Assembly: GCF_007858255.1 (NCBI RefSeq) | Contig: NZ_VFEU01000007.1 | Coordinates: forward strand, 62,001 to 126,000 | Length of the DNA: 64,000 bases | Origin: Pseudomonas rhodesiae | GTDB lineage: Bacteria > Pseudomonadota > Gammaproteobacteria > Pseudomonadales > Pseudomonadaceae | Direction of reading: 5' to 3' | In this document: positions 1 through 8,819 of the stretch, in pieces | How the letters are laid out: each line of letters opens with the position of its first letter | Numbering within the stretch: position 1 is the stretch's first letter | The notes under the pieces: model-generated | What the model was told of the DNA's origin: nothing | The model's input: only the letters and a program-made list of their open reading frames with translations | Database searches by the model: none | Position numbers and translations under genes: made by a program

Positions 1-155
1 GGCAGCTCTTCGCTATCGTTCACCCAATCCAGCGCGGTGGGCCCCACGGCCAGGCCCACGCACAGATAGCCCAGCACGGGTGGCAATTGCAGCCGGCGAA
101 ACAGGGCGATCACCACCAGGGATGACGCCAGAATGATCAGCAGGTTGGCGAACAC
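1..155 (-). CDS. Kef-type (CPA2) cation:proton antiporter, N-terminal fragment
   Basis: The first 51 codons are present and the rest lies beyond the window edge. The fragment has a hydrophobic first helix followed by a PPVLGYLCVGLAVGP segment, which is typical of the first two membrane segments of CPA2 monovalent cation:proton antiporters (KefB/YbaL type). The start is a GTG preceded by a good GGAGAGG ribosome-binding site. It is transcribed away from the glutaredoxin-like gene. The family is inner-membrane and exchanges K+ or Na+ for H+. Whether it carries a C-terminal TrkA-N domain cannot be seen here. Confidence 0.75.
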   Translation of the reverse strand, partial: MFANLLIILASSLVVIALFRRLQLPPVLGYLCVGLAVGPTALDWVNDSEEL

Positions 156-321
156 AAACCTCTCCGTTACAGGGTCAGCGGACAAAAAGCCGCGAGAATG
201 GCTGAATCAGTTATAGGCCATGGTGACTTGGGTCAGGTCTTTTTGGGGGGCATGCACAACTCGCCACCCTCGGTAAGCAGGCTTAGAATGACCCACCTTA
301 TTCTGATCAGGCCCATTCGTC

Positions 322-558
322 ATGCTTCCTGAATGCCAGCTGTTCGGCACCCTGGGTTGCCACCTGTGTGAGATTGCCGAAGCCGTAATGATGCCGCTCG
401 TCGAACATGGGTTGCAGGTTGAGTTGGTGGATATCACCGATCCCGAGGACTTGACCGAGGTCTACGGCCTACGGATTCCGGTGCTTCGACGGGCAGACAC
501 GGGCGCGGAACTGGACTGGCCCTTCGACACCGACCAGGTGGTCGCCTTCGTTCTCTGA
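322..558 (+). CDS. Glutaredoxin-like protein (DUF836 family)
   Basis: This is a 78-residue thioredoxin-fold protein. An N-terminal strand is followed by a CHLC redox motif at residues 13-16 and the cis-proline segment RIPVLR further on. The size and arrangement match the short glutaredoxin-like DUF836 family, whose members are thought to be small cytoplasmic thiol redox proteins. No substrate can be inferred. It stands alone between the divergent antiporter and the LexA-box gene, with 36 bases between its stop and that box. Confidence 0.8.
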   Translation: MLPECQLFGTLGCHLCEIAEAVMMPLVEHGLQVELVDITDPEDLTEVYGLRIPVLRRADTGAELDWPFDTDQVVAFVL

Positions 559-594
559 CGTTATGGCGATGGCGGGTTTCCAAATATTACGCTA

Positions 595-610
595 CTGTAT
601 GTTTGTACAG
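595..610 (+). promoter_or_regulatory. LexA (SOS) box
   Basis: The 16-base palindrome CTGTATGTTTGTACAG has the CTG-N10-CAG form of the gamma-proteobacterial LexA operator, with both outer triplets intact. It ends 22 bases before the GTG start of the next gene, where it would cover the promoter. This predicts damage-inducible expression of that gene. Confidence 0.8.
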
Positions 611-632
611 CGATGGAATAGAGGGAACGCCC

Positions 633-968
633 GTGGTGAATGTTGAACAACTTAAAAGCAGCGTCAATCGCATGTCCGCCGACATTGTGCGCGATGCGGT
701 GAACGAGCTGCGCCTGGACGGTCTGGTCACGGAAGGTAAGACGCCGTTCAACAAAGTGCATTTCAATACCTGCTTTGCCGAGATCGAAGCGCTGTTTCAG
801 CGTGCCGGCTATCACAAGCAGTTGGACGTGGTGGGTTACCAAGGCTTGCTGTACGCCCTCTACGATCCGGGGCGTTGGGAGGCGGTGGACGTCTTGCGTT
901 GGCTCAAGGAATTCACCGAAGCGGCCAGTGCCTCGCCGATCCTGCGCGCTGAATTAGCCAAGGCCTGA
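633..968 (+). CDS. Small protein of unknown function behind a LexA box
   Basis: This is a 111-residue acidic, mostly helical cytoplasmic protein with no signal peptide or membrane segment. The GTG at 633 is preferred because GAGGGA lies at the right distance upstream and the encoded start (VVNVEQLKSS) looks natural; an in-frame ATG at 603 would overlap the LexA box. The N-terminal part (MSADIVRDAVNELRLDGLV) could be a winged-helix or small helical fold, but I do not recognise the family. Its only functional clue is the operator upstream, which places it in the SOS response. Confidence 0.7.
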   Translation: MVNVEQLKSSVNRMSADIVRDAVNELRLDGLVTEGKTPFNKVHFNTCFAEIEALFQRAGYHKQLDVVGYQGLLYALYDPGRWEAVDVLRWLKEFTEAASASPILRAELAKA

Positions 969-1040
969 GATCCGCCCTAGGCTCGATCCCGCTCCATGCG
1001 GGATAATGCCCGCCGGTTTTCCCAGGCTTCGAGCGTCTTC

Positions 1041-1931
1041 ATGTCCACTTCCGGTTTTTCCGCGTCCCAGCACCAGGCCAGCACCTTGTATCTGCCACCG
1101 GGCCCTTGGGCTACGGTGCTGGACTGTCTGTGCACGCACTTCCCCGCGATCAGCCGCGAACACTGGTTGGACCGCATCGCTCGCGGTCGCGTGCTGGACA
1201 TCAACGGTGACCCCATCCAGCAAGACCTGGCCTACAGGGAAGGCCTGTGCATCTACTATTTTCGCGAGGTGCCCAACGAAAAGGTCATCCCGGTGCAGGA
1301 AACTATTCTGTATGCCGACGAACACTTGGTGGTGGCCGATAAACCGCACTTCCTACCCGTGACCCCGGCCGGCGAATACGTCGAACAGACGCTGTTGCGC
1401 CGCCTGATTCGTCGCCTGGACAACCCGTCGCTGGTGCCCCTGCATCGTATCGACCGGCACACCGCGGGGCTGGTGCTGTTCTCGGCCAACCCCCACAGCC
1501 GCGCGGCGTATCAGCAGCTGTTTCCTACGCGCAAGATCGATAAATTTTACGAAGCCATTGCCCCCGCGCTGCCGGATCTCACCTTTCCCTTGGTGCACAA
1601 AAGTCGTCTGGTGGACGGTGAACCCTTCTTTCGCATGCAGGAATGTCCCGGTGTCAGCAACACCGAAACGGCGGTGGAGGTTCGCGAAAAACATGGCGAG
1701 CTATGGCGCTACGGCCTGTTCCCGGTCACCGGCAAGAAGCACCAGTTGCGCGTGCACATGACCGCGCTGGGGGCGAGTATCTGCAATGACCCGTTCTACC
1801 CCGACGTGCTCAAGGACGCCGTGGACGACTACGCCAACCCACTTAAACTGCTGGCCCAGGGTGTGCGTTTTGTCGACCCGGTTACCGGCCAGACGCGCGA
1901 CTTTCGCAGCCGCATCACCCTCGATTGGTAA
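1041..1931 (+). CDS. RluA-family rRNA/tRNA pseudouridine synthase
   Basis: The product is about 296 residues and isomerises specific uridines in structured RNA to pseudouridine. The hallmark HRIDRHTAGL motif is present with the catalytic aspartate at about residue 138, followed by the family segments FYEAI and KKHQLRVHM near the C-terminus. An N-terminal stretch of about 90 residues resembles the S4-like RNA-binding part of RluA enzymes. The start at 1041 (MSTSGFSASQ) was chosen on protein appearance; an in-frame ATG at 996 is possible and neither has a strong ribosome-binding site. Target RNA unknown. A strong hairpin follows the stop. Confidence 0.85.
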   Translation: MSTSGFSASQHQASTLYLPPGPWATVLDCLCTHFPAISREHWLDRIARGRVLDINGDPIQQDLAYREGLCIYYFREVPNEKVIPVQETILYADEHLVVADKPHFLPVTPAGEYVEQTLLRRLIRRLDNPSLVPLHRIDRHTAGLVLFSANPHSRAAYQQLFPTRKIDKFYEAIAPALPDLTFPLVHKSRLVDGEPFFRMQECPGVSNTETAVEVREKHGELWRYGLFPVTGKKHQLRVHMTALGASICNDPFYPDVLKDAVDDYANPLKLLAQGVRFVDPVTGQTRDFRSRITLDW

Positions 1932-1943
1932 GCGCCGGAAACG

Positions 1944-1970
1944 ACAAGGCCCGCGCGAGGCGGGCCTTGT
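1944..1970. terminator. Strong hairpin between convergent genes
   Basis: An 11-bp perfect stem (ACAAGGCCCGC / GCGGGCCTTGT) with a 5-base loop lies between the pseudouridine synthase and the convergent lipoprotein gene. It probably ends transcription in both directions, although the T-run is short. Confidence 0.7.
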
Positions 1971-1987
1971 GGGCAAACGTTTAAGAC

Positions 1988-2209
1988 TTACAGGTCTTTA
2001 ACGGTGCGAACCTGGTCTTTATTGATACGGGTGTGCTTGCCGTCCAGCTGTTCGAATTCGTAGAAGCCCGAATCTTCATCGTATTTCGGGGTGTCGACGG
2101 CCTGGATTTCACGACCGTCATTCAGGGTGATCACGGTAGGCGAGGCGCAACCGGCGAGGGTAGCGAGGCCCAGGGCGAGCATGAAAGCGGCGATGGTCCG
2201 TTGAGTCAT
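1988..2209 (-). CDS. YgdI/YgdR-type small lipoprotein
   Basis: The product is 73 residues with a hydrophobic signal and lipobox LAGC (lipidated Cys at residue 21). The mature part (VITLNDGREIQAVDTPKYDEDSG...) matches the SH3-like DUF903 fold of YgdI/YgdR lipoproteins. The ATG at 2209 is preceded by GGAG. It should be anchored in the cell envelope; the role of the family is unknown. It converges on the pseudouridine synthase gene and is separated from it by the hairpin at 1944-1970. Confidence 0.85.
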   Translation of the reverse strand: MTQRTIAAFMLALGLATLAGCASPTVITLNDGREIQAVDTPKYDEDSGFYEFEQLDGKHTRINKDQVRTVKDL

Positions 2210-2289
2210 GGGTGTGTCTCCAAGAGAATTCTTTGAAATTGCTGACCTTGTGACGCGTAAGGCGTCGCCAAAGTTCCTTGTACGAAAGT

Positions 2290-2892
2290 TCATTCTGACA
2301 CGTCAGACTTCTGGTGCAACAGTTCGGGTGTGTTCAAGTTGGCCAGGCGTGGATCATTCGCCGGGCATTCCAGGCCCACGCCACCCAGTTGCAGGAGGAT
2401 CTTGCGCGGGCTGCGCTCGCCAGCGTGCCAGGCTTGTTCTACCGCGTTCCTGAGGTGCGTTGGGATGATGCAGATCAAGGGTTCCCAGAATTCCCCATGG
2501 CGCACCATCACCGGCAGCTGCGGGGTGCGTCGGGCCGTGTCACGCAGGTCGGCCAGCAGGCGCGCGTCGATGTGCGGCACATCGCAGGGCAACACCAGCA
2601 AATGCTCATGGCGCGCGGCGGCGAGGCCGGCGCGGATACCGGCGAGCGGCCCGGGGAAGTCCGCACTGTCGTCGTTTACCAGGTGATCGGCGTATGCCGC
2701 GTAACGGTCTTGGTTGCGGTTGCAGGAGATGATCAAGTCGTCGGTCAGCCCGCGCACCAAGCCCTGCAAGTGCGCAATCAGCGGCTGGCCGCGCCAGGTT
2801 AGCAAGCCTTTGTCCTCGCCGCCCATGCGTTGGCCGCGGCCACCGGACAGCAATAGAATCGAACAGGGCAAAGGGCACGAATCAAAGGACAT
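2290..2892 (-). CDS. mobA: Molybdenum cofactor guanylyltransferase MobA
   Basis: The product is 200 residues and transfers GMP from GTP to molybdopterin to give the bis-MGD cofactor of DMSO-reductase-type enzymes. The nucleotide-binding signature [15 protein letters not shown] spans residues 15-29 and the [10 protein letters not shown] segment supplies the metal-binding aspartate. The start ATG at 2892 gives the usual family length; further upstream in-frame codons run into the moaB promoter. It is divergent from moaB-moeA, so the three cofactor genes share one control region of about 75 bases. Confidence 0.93.
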   Translation of the reverse strand: MSFDSCPLPCSILLLSGGRGQRMGGEDKGLLTWRGQPLIAHLQGLVRGLTDDLIISCNRNQDRYAAYADHLVNDDSADFPGPLAGIRAGLAAARHEHLLVLPCDVPHIDARLLADLRDTARRTPQLPVMVRHGEFWEPLICIIPTHLRNAVEQAWHAGERSPRKILLQLGGVGLECPANDPRLANLNTPELLHQKSDVSE

Positions 2893-2968
2893 GGTGGTTC
2901 CGCAGCGGCAAGCAAAGGAGGGCCTGTGATATAACACCGGGCTGTTCCTTCGACAACCGGACCGTGCC

Positions 2969-3508
2969 ATGAAAGCCAAGGTTGATGCGCCTTTTGTACC
3001 CCTGAATATCGCTGTATTGACCGTCAGTGACACCCGCACCCTGGATACCGACACCTCGGGCCAAGTCTTCGTCGACCGTCTGACCGCCGCCGGCCATCGC
3101 CTGGCCGAGCGCGTGCTGCTCAAGGACGATCTCTACAAGATCCGCGCCCAGGTTGCCCACTGGATCGCCGAAGACGTGGTGCAAGTGGTGTTGATCACCG
3201 GCGGCACTGGCTTTACCGGCCGCGACAGCACCCCCGAAGCGGTGAGCTGTCTGCTGGACAAGCAGGTCGACGGCTTCGGTGAGCTGTTCCGCCAGATCTC
3301 CGTGGCCGATATCGGCACCTCCACCGTGCAATCCCGCGCGCTGGCCGGTCTGGCCAACGGCACCCTGGTGTGCTGCCTGCCGGGCTCCACCAATGCGGTG
3401 CGCACCGGTTGGGACGGCATCCTCGGCGAGCAATTGGACAACCGTCATCGCCCGTGCAACTTCGTCCCACACCTCAAACTGGCTGAACCTTGTGAATCCC
3501 GTGGGTAA
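2969..3508 (+). CDS. moaB: Molybdopterin adenylyltransferase-like protein MoaB
   Basis: The 179-residue MoaB/MogA-fold protein has the substrate-binding signature GGTGFTGRD at residues 78-86 and the family start [12 protein letters not shown]. It acts late in molybdenum cofactor synthesis, activating molybdopterin by adenylylation before metal insertion; some bacterial MoaB proteins are functionally redundant with MogA. Its end overlaps the likely GTG start of moeA by 17 bases, so the two are co-transcribed and probably translationally coupled. Confidence 0.92.
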   Translation: MKAKVDAPFVPLNIAVLTVSDTRTLDTDTSGQVFVDRLTAAGHRLAERVLLKDDLYKIRAQVAHWIAEDVVQVVLITGGTGFTGRDSTPEAVSCLLDKQVDGFGELFRQISVADIGTSTVQSRALAGLANGTLVCCLPGSTNAVRTGWDGILGEQLDNRHRPCNFVPHLKLAEPCESRG

Positions 3509-4718
3509 GCCCGGCAAGGCCGGCGCCCTCATGCCGGTAGAGCAGGCGCTGCAACAGCTGCTGGACCTGGCCGACGCCACGCCGATTCGCGAGCAGGAGA
3601 CGTTGCCCCTGGCCGGCTGCGACGGTCGCGTACTCGCGCATGCGCTGATCTCCACCCTCGACCTGCCGCCCTGGCCCAACAGTGCCATGGATGGCTACGC
3701 CGTGCGCCTCTCTGACTGGACCGGCGAGCCGCTGGTGGTTAGCCAACGTATCTTCGCCGGTCAGGCGCCGCAGCCCCTTGCAGCTGGAACCTGCGCGCGG
3801 ATTTTCACCGGTGCGCCGGTCCCCGCCGGCGCCGATTGCGTGGAGATGCAAGAAAACGCCGTGGTCCACGCCGATGAACGGGTGAGTTTCAGCGAACCCC
3901 TGCGCACGGGCCAGAACATCCGCCCCCAGGGCCAGGAAACCACCGTCGGCGAAACCGTGCTCGACGCGGGCACGCGGCTGGGGCCCATCGAGCTGGGCTT
4001 GGCCGCGTCCTTGGGCTGCGATGGCCTGGCCGTGGTGCGTCGCCCGCGGGTGGCGGTGCTGTCCACCGGCGACGAGCTGATCGAACCGGGCTTGCCCCTC
4101 GGCCCGGGGCAGATCTACAACAGCAACCGCCGTGTGCTGTGCAGCTGGCTGGCGCGGATGGGCTGTGACGTGATCGATGCCGGGATTCTGCCTGACGACC
4201 TGGAACAGACCCGTGGGCGTCTGGCCGGGTTGGGCAGCGTAGACCTGATCCTGTCCACCGGCGGCGTATCGGTGGGGGAGGCGGACTTCCTCGGCGTCGC
4301 CCTGCGTGAAGAGGGCGAGCTGGCGTTATGGAAACTGGCGATCAAGCCAGGCAAACCGCTGACGGTCGGCCATTTTCGCGGTGTGCCGGTGATCGGTCTG
4401 CCTGGTAACCCGGCGTCTACCCTGGTGACGTTTGCGCTCTTGGCGCGCCCGTACATCCTGCGGCGTCTAGGCGTACTCGACGTGACACCGTTGCGCTTCG
4501 AGGTTCCGGTGGGTTTCGAATGGCCCAAGCCGGGCAACCGCCGCGAGTACCTGCGCGGGCGTATCGAGCAGGGTCGAGCGGTCATCTATCGCAACCAGAG
4601 TTCCGGCGTGCTGCGCAGCGCGGCGTGGGCCGAAGGATTTGTGGAGGTGCTGGAAGAGACCACGTTGGCAAGGGGGGATCGAGTCAATTTCATTCCCCTG
4701 AGTGAGGTACTAGGCTGA
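3492..4718 (+). CDS. moeA: Molybdopterin molybdotransferase MoeA
   Basis: The product is about 408 residues. It inserts molybdate into adenylylated molybdopterin. Visible family motifs in order are NSAMDGYAV, the central STGDEL loop, GGVSVGEADF and GLPGNPAS. The GTG at 3492, overlapping the end of moaB, gives a short lead-in before MPVEQAL as in other pseudomonads; ATG 3531 is the alternative. It is the second gene of the moaB-moeA operon. Confidence 0.92.
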   Translation: MNPVGKPGKAGALMPVEQALQQLLDLADATPIREQETLPLAGCDGRVLAHALISTLDLPPWPNSAMDGYAVRLSDWTGEPLVVSQRIFAGQAPQPLAAGTCARIFTGAPVPAGADCVEMQENAVVHADERVSFSEPLRTGQNIRPQGQETTVGETVLDAGTRLGPIELGLAASLGCDGLAVVRRPRVAVLSTGDELIEPGLPLGPGQIYNSNRRVLCSWLARMGCDVIDAGILPDDLEQTRGRLAGLGSVDLILSTGGVSVGEADFLGVALREEGELALWKLAIKPGKPLTVGHFRGVPVIGLPGNPASTLVTFALLARPYILRRLGVLDVTPLRFEVPVGFEWPKPGNRREYLRGRIEQGRAVIYRNQSSGVLRSAAWAEGFVEVLEETTLARGDRVNFIPLSEVLG

Positions 4719-4821
4719 CCCGCCGCCCACCGGCGCCGAGTGTACAAAGAGGAAAAGTCCTATCAGCTAACCCGAGCATGCACGTTACTTTTCCAGGCTC
4801 TTGTTAACTGGAGGACTGAAA

Positions 4822-6078
4822 ATGCTGGTTCAACCTGGGACACCCGCTAATTCTTCATCGACGGCTGTGCCGCTGGGGCTTGGTTCATCCTCTGCCTTGC
4901 CGATTGACGCACGCAATGCGCGTGGGCTCTTGAATGAGCTGATTCGTAGGCCGCTGTCCGAGAACACTTTCTCTGAGCGGCTTGCGTGTATGCGCGCTGA
5001 CCCGACTATTACCTCCTGGCAGGCACTGACCCGTGACCCCGAGGGGCTGCAAAAACTTCAGGACAATGAGCGCAAAGCCTGGTCAAGTCCGGCGGCAGCC
5101 GACAAAAGCCTGCCGACGCTGGCGCAAGCGTTGACCAAAAAAGGCGTCTGGCTGCCCGAGGTGGAAAACTTCAATGTCAACATTCTGAAAAACCTGACGA
5201 CCCAGGTTGCAGAAAAATACCTGGCGCAGTTCCAGTCCATCCTTCAGGACCCGGCGCCTGCGAAGGCGCAAGATGTATCAATCGTGCGCGGCGCGCCCTC
5301 AGCGGGCAAAACCACCTTTCTCAAAGACCAGTTCTCGCTCAACACCGATGCGGTTAAAAACATGATTCAGGACCGCATGCCGGGCACAGGAATGATGCAA
5401 GTGCACGATCAAGCCGTGGCGTTGGTTCAGCAGTTTTCCGCGTCCATGGAGAAGCGCCTTGCACAGCCTCTGACGCGGGATGCGTTGTATTTGTGGCCAA
5501 ATGACGTCAAGCAAAAAATCACCGGCGTGACGAAAGTATCGACTGGGCCCAACCTGAATTTTCACGACATACAGGTCGATCTCACCACATTGTGCTGCCC
5601 GATTCTCAAGCGGGGTACCGATGAGGCGGTGATGAACTTCGATGTGTTGAGTCGGTTTTTCAGTGCGGGGCTGGAGCACCGGAACCAGACTATGGCATTG
5701 GTCAAAGACAATCAGTCGCTGCTCAAGGAGTATTCACTGTCAGCATGGGACGGTACGAAAAATGTGCTCGTCGCGCAGTTGGAACCCTATAGCAAAGCGA
5801 TAGTGGTCAAGGATCAGGCGATATTCGACAGCCTCACCGCTCGGGATAAAGACGCGATTAAGGCGGAGATAGACCGCGTCCGCGATACCGTCATCGACAC
5901 GCACTTCATTGATACCTTTACAGCACCGCTCGCCGACGAGCCTGCAAACGCGTTTCGCTCGGTGCTCAGTGCCTATATGGGGATGACATTCAAACAAGCC
6001 TTGGAGCAGCATAGCCAACGCAAGCCGGTTGTCACATCAATCGCATCGAGAGTGCTGACGGGTGTCGTCCCCGGCTGA
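4822..6078 (+). CDS. P-loop protein of unknown function, candidate secreted effector
   Basis: The product is 418 residues and I do not recognise it as a named family. The ATG at 4822 has an excellent GGAGG site. The first 50 residues are Ser/Thr/Ala/Pro-rich with few acidic residues (SSSTAVPLGLGSSS), as in type III secretion signals. A Walker A motif GAPSAGKTT lies at about residues 157-165, followed by LNTDAVKNMI and a helical stretch, an order reminiscent of zeta-toxin/nucleotide kinase domains. There is no membrane segment or Sec signal. No hrp box is visible upstream. It sits alone between moeA and the flagellar pair, with base composition somewhat less GC-rich than its neighbours. The effector or toxin idea is inference only. 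Confidence 0.7.
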   Translation: MLVQPGTPANSSSTAVPLGLGSSSALPIDARNARGLLNELIRRPLSENTFSERLACMRADPTITSWQALTRDPEGLQKLQDNERKAWSSPAAADKSLPTLAQALTKKGVWLPEVENFNVNILKNLTTQVAEKYLAQFQSILQDPAPAKAQDVSIVRGAPSAGKTTFLKDQFSLNTDAVKNMIQDRMPGTGMMQVHDQAVALVQQFSASMEKRLAQPLTRDALYLWPNDVKQKITGVTKVSTGPNLNFHDIQVDLTTLCCPILKRGTDEAVMNFDVLSRFFSAGLEHRNQTMALVKDNQSLLKEYSLSAWDGTKNVLVAQLEPYSKAIVVKDQAIFDSLTARDKDAIKAEIDRVRDTVIDTHFIDTFTAPLADEPANAFRSVLSAYMGMTFKQALEQHSQRKPVVTSIASRVLTGVVPG

Positions 6079-6079
6079 G

Positions 6080-6409
6080 TCAATAGTCATCGCCACGCTC
6101 GGTCACATCCCGCTCCACCGGGCCCGCATGCGGGTCAAATCCCACCGGGAACTTGCCTTTCAATGTCCAAGCAAACGCAATGATCTCGGCAATGGTGCGA
6201 TACAACTCCTCGGGAATGCTGTCGCCCAATTCCATGCGGGCCAGCAGTTTTACCAGCTCGGCGTTTTCATAGATCGGTACTTCATTTTCCCGCGCGAGCT
6301 TGAGGATGGCTTCGGCCAGGGCATCATCGCCTTTGGCGGTGAGCGTCGGCGCCTGCTGGCCGTCGTACTTGAGGGCAATCGCCTGGCGAGATGATTCGGT
6401 GGTCTTCAT
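6080..6409 (-). CDS. FlhB C-terminal-domain homologue (FlhB2-like)
   Basis: The 109-residue protein corresponds to only the cytoplasmic C-terminal domain of FlhB/YscU export-switch proteins: IALKYDGQQAPTLTAKG, then PIYENAELVKLLARMELGDSIPEELYRTIAEIIAFAW. The NPTH autocleavage site and the four membrane helices of full FlhB are absent, as expected for this short family. It overlaps the upstream FliK-like gene by 4 bases (ATGA), suggesting a coupled pair that may tune flagellar or type III substrate switching. It converges on the P-loop gene with no room for a terminator. Confidence 0.85.
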   Translation of the reverse strand: MKTTESSRQAIALKYDGQQAPTLTAKGDDALAEAILKLARENEVPIYENAELVKLLARMELGDSIPEELYRTIAEIIAFAWTLKGKFPVGFDPHAGPVERDVTERGDDY

Positions 6410-7983
6410 GCGGTTTCGTCCACCCAGCGTTGTTCCAGGCCTGTCTTGGGGCCCCGTGGCGGCGTGCCAAGGTGGCAGTCGAGGTCGCCGACGTTGATGC
6501 CCGAGGTCACCAGGCGCTCGCGCAAGCTGCCCAAATGGCTTTCAATCAGGCTCGCGGTAAACGGTCGGGTCGCCCACAGTTGGCTCGACAACTTGCCCTG
6601 GCTCAACTGCGCCTGCACCTGCAATGGGCCCAGGGGTTCCATGTCGAAGGCCAGCTCGACGCGCCAGAGCATCTGCTTGGCGTCCTTATTGGCTTTGCGT
6701 TCGGGCTGATCCTTGTCCGGCGCCGGTTCTTCACGCTGGAACTTGACCTGCAACGGCACGATGTCCTGCAGGGTGCGCATGGGGATTTCCAACTGCCAAG
6801 TGGTTTGCAGGCGGCCATCGGCCGTAGTGCCGGTTTGTTCCAGGCTCGACAACTGATGGCTCTGCAAGCGCGAGATCGCTCCGGCGGCCAGGCGCAGCAG
6901 GTTTTCCAGATCGCCTTCGCCCTCCAGCTTGCCCATCAGGCGTTCGGGCAGCGGGAAGCTCACCGGTGCCTGCCGTGCGCTGACTTGCCCCAAGGTATTC
7001 AGCGGGCTGCGCACAAAGTTCGGCAGCATCTGGGCCAGGGTGTTGGCTGCCAGGATGGCATTCAGGTTGGTGCTGGCGGGCAGGGCGGGGACCAGGTCGG
7101 CGACCAACCGCAGCAGCGCACCTTTCATATCCAGGGGCGGCACCTGCGGGTTCTGCCCGGCCAGCAGTTTGGCCTCCAAAAACGCGCCGCTGTTCTGAAT
7201 CACCTGGGCCAGCACTTTCGGGTTGCTCACCTGGGCCAGGTCCGGCAGGGCGGCCAGCAGACGGTCGGCGGCGGCGCGTAGGTCCGCCGAGGTACTGCCC
7301 TCACGCGGTAAGTTCTGCAACGCGGTGAACACGGCATCCAGCGAACCTTGGCGGCTTTGCTGGGTCGCCAGCTGTTGCGTGACGGCCAACTGATCCTTGA
7401 GCCCGCTCAACGGCACGAAATTCAAAGTTTGCGCATTCTGCACCACCGCGCTGAGCAGGCTGCCGACGCGCAACGGCTGCGGGCTCTCCACGGTCAGCGT
7501 CGCGCCGGCCATGGCACTGTTGAGCACTGTGACCAGCGAGCGGTAGATCGCCGGCTGTGTGGTGCCCTGGGGCAACACCTGGGTGGTCAGCACCTTGGCC
7601 TGCAGCAGCGTGCCTTCGGGGATTTTGCTGGTATCGATGCGCGTCAGGGCGGCGACGTTGGCGCTCAACGCTTGCTGCAGGCTCAAGGTCAGGTTGCCTG
7701 CAGCCGTCTGACTGACCGCCACATTGCTGCCCAGGGGCAACGGCTGTGGGCTGCTGGCTTGCACCAGGGTCTGGCGACCGCCATCGAGGGTCAGCTTGAG
7801 CAGCAACTGGAAAGCCTCGCCGCCTTGTTTGAGGGCGATGACTTCCGCATTGGCGGTTTTCCCCGGGTCGATCAGCCCCGTCTGCGGCTCCAGCAGTTTA
7901 AGCAGTGCGCCGGCCGCCGGCAGCGATGGAACGCCGCTCGCCGGGCTGGCAGGTAACGTAGGAAGGTTGATCTCACCGGTCAT
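6406..7983 (-). CDS. Flagellar hook-length control protein (FliK-like)
   Basis: The product is 525 residues. A long, Gln/Ala/Leu-rich low-complexity N-terminal part is followed by a C-terminal domain (LPERLMGKLEGEGDL... to ERLVTSGINVGDLDCHLGTPP) that resembles the FliK C-terminal export-switch domain. Such proteins measure hook length and interact with the FlhB tail, which fits the overlapping FlhB-tail gene downstream. It lies outside the main flagellar cluster, so it may be a second FliK paralogue rather than the principal one. Start ATG at 7983. Confidence 0.8.
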   Translation of the reverse strand: MTGEINLPTLPASPASGVPSLPAAGALLKLLEPQTGLIDPGKTANAEVIALKQGGEAFQLLLKLTLDGGRQTLVQASSPQPLPLGSNVAVSQTAAGNLTLSLQQALSANVAALTRIDTSKIPEGTLLQAKVLTTQVLPQGTTQPAIYRSLVTVLNSAMAGATLTVESPQPLRVGSLLSAVVQNAQTLNFVPLSGLKDQLAVTQQLATQQSRQGSLDAVFTALQNLPREGSTSADLRAAADRLLAALPDLAQVSNPKVLAQVIQNSGAFLEAKLLAGQNPQVPPLDMKGALLRLVADLVPALPASTNLNAILAANTLAQMLPNFVRSPLNTLGQVSARQAPVSFPLPERLMGKLEGEGDLENLLRLAAGAISRLQSHQLSSLEQTGTTADGRLQTTWQLEIPMRTLQDIVPLQVKFQREEPAPDKDQPERKANKDAKQMLWRVELAFDMEPLGPLQVQAQLSQGKLSSQLWATRPFTASLIESHLGSLRERLVTSGINVGDLDCHLGTPPRGPKTGLEQRWVDETA

Positions 7984-8035
7984 TGCGTGCGCCGTCTCTG
8001 GGGAAATTGCCCTCTTTAGAGTAGGGCATCACATG

Positions 8036-8041
8036 TATAAT
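8036..8041 (+). promoter_or_regulatory. Putative -10 element upstream of ccmA
   Basis: A perfect TATAAT occurs about 140 bases upstream of ccmA, preceded directly by TG, with only a weak TCTTTA at the -35 distance (8013-8018). It is the best visible promoter candidate for the ccm operon. The long untranslated leader that it implies is unexplained. Confidence 0.45.
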
Positions 8042-8183
8042 GCCGCCCGTCTGCAAAGAGAGTGGTAAAAACCTCACAACTATTTGATCCAGCTCTCTAA
8101 AATCGGTCGCCAAAGCCGTTATTGTGCATTTCTCTTTAACGGCCGCTGCACCGCCGACTTGAACCGTAAAGGCCCGCGATCTT

Positions 8184-8819
8184 TTGACCAGCCCTCTTCT
8201 TGAAGCCGTAGCGCTTGCCTGTGAACGCGACCTGCGCCTGCTGTTCGAGCACCTCGAACTGCGGCTGGCGGCCGGCGACATGGTGCAGGTCAGTGGCCCC
8301 AACGGCAGTGGCAAGACCAGCCTGCTGCGCCTGCTGGCCGGGTTGATGCAACCCACGGCCGGTGAAGTGCGGCTCAACGGCAAGCCTCTTAACGAGCAGC
8401 GCGGCGAATTGGCGCGCAATCTGATCTGGATCGGCCATGCCGCCGGTATCAAAGATGTGCTGACCCCCGAAGAAAACCTCAGCTGGCTCACCGCCCTGCA
8501 TCACCCCGCGTCCCGCGAGGCGATCTGGCAGGCGCTGGCCGCTGTCGGCCTTAAAGGCTTTGAAGACGTGCCTTGCCACACCTTGTCCGCCGGCCAGCAG
8601 CGCCGTGTCGCTTTGGCGCGCCTGTATTTGCCGGGCGCGCCGCTGTGGGTTCTCGATGAGCCCTTCACTGCCCTGGATAAGCAAGGCGTGGCCCAATTGG
8701 AAGAACACCTGGCCCGGCATTGCGAGCAGGGCGGTCTGGTGCTGCTCACCACGCACCACAGTTTGACGCGGGTGCCCGCCGGTTACCGTGAGTTGGACCT
8801 GGGGCGGTGGTCGCTATGA
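8184..8819 (+). CDS. ccmA: Heme exporter ATP-binding protein CcmA
   Basis: The 211-residue ABC ATPase has Walker A GPNGSGKT at residues 38-45, signature LSAGQQRR and Walker B LWVLDEPF. With CcmB, CcmC and CcmD it releases heme-loaded CcmE for cytochrome c maturation at the inner membrane. The start appears to be TTG at 8184, as no ATG or GTG gives the family N-terminus. It is the first of nine ccm genes and overlaps ccmB by 4 bases (ATGA). Confidence 0.93.
   Translation: MTSPLLEAVALACERDLRLLFEHLELRLAAGDMVQVSGPNGSGKTSLLRLLAGLMQPTAGEVRLNGKPLNEQRGELARNLIWIGHAAGIKDVLTPEENLSWLTALHHPASREAIWQALAAVGLKGFEDVPCHTLSAGQQRRVALARLYLPGAPLWVLDEPFTALDKQGVAQLEEHLARHCEQGGLVLLTTHHSLTRVPAGYRELDLGRWSL

Noticed and set aside
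4700..4821. Search for an hrp box upstream of the P-loop protein
   Set aside because: No GGAACC followed at 15-16 bases by CCACNNA was found on the plus strand; only a partial GGAAAA match is present.
6080..6409. Treating the short FlhB-like gene as a truncated pseudogene
   Set aside because: It has its own start coupled to the FliK-like gene and matches a known stand-alone C-terminal-domain family of normal length.
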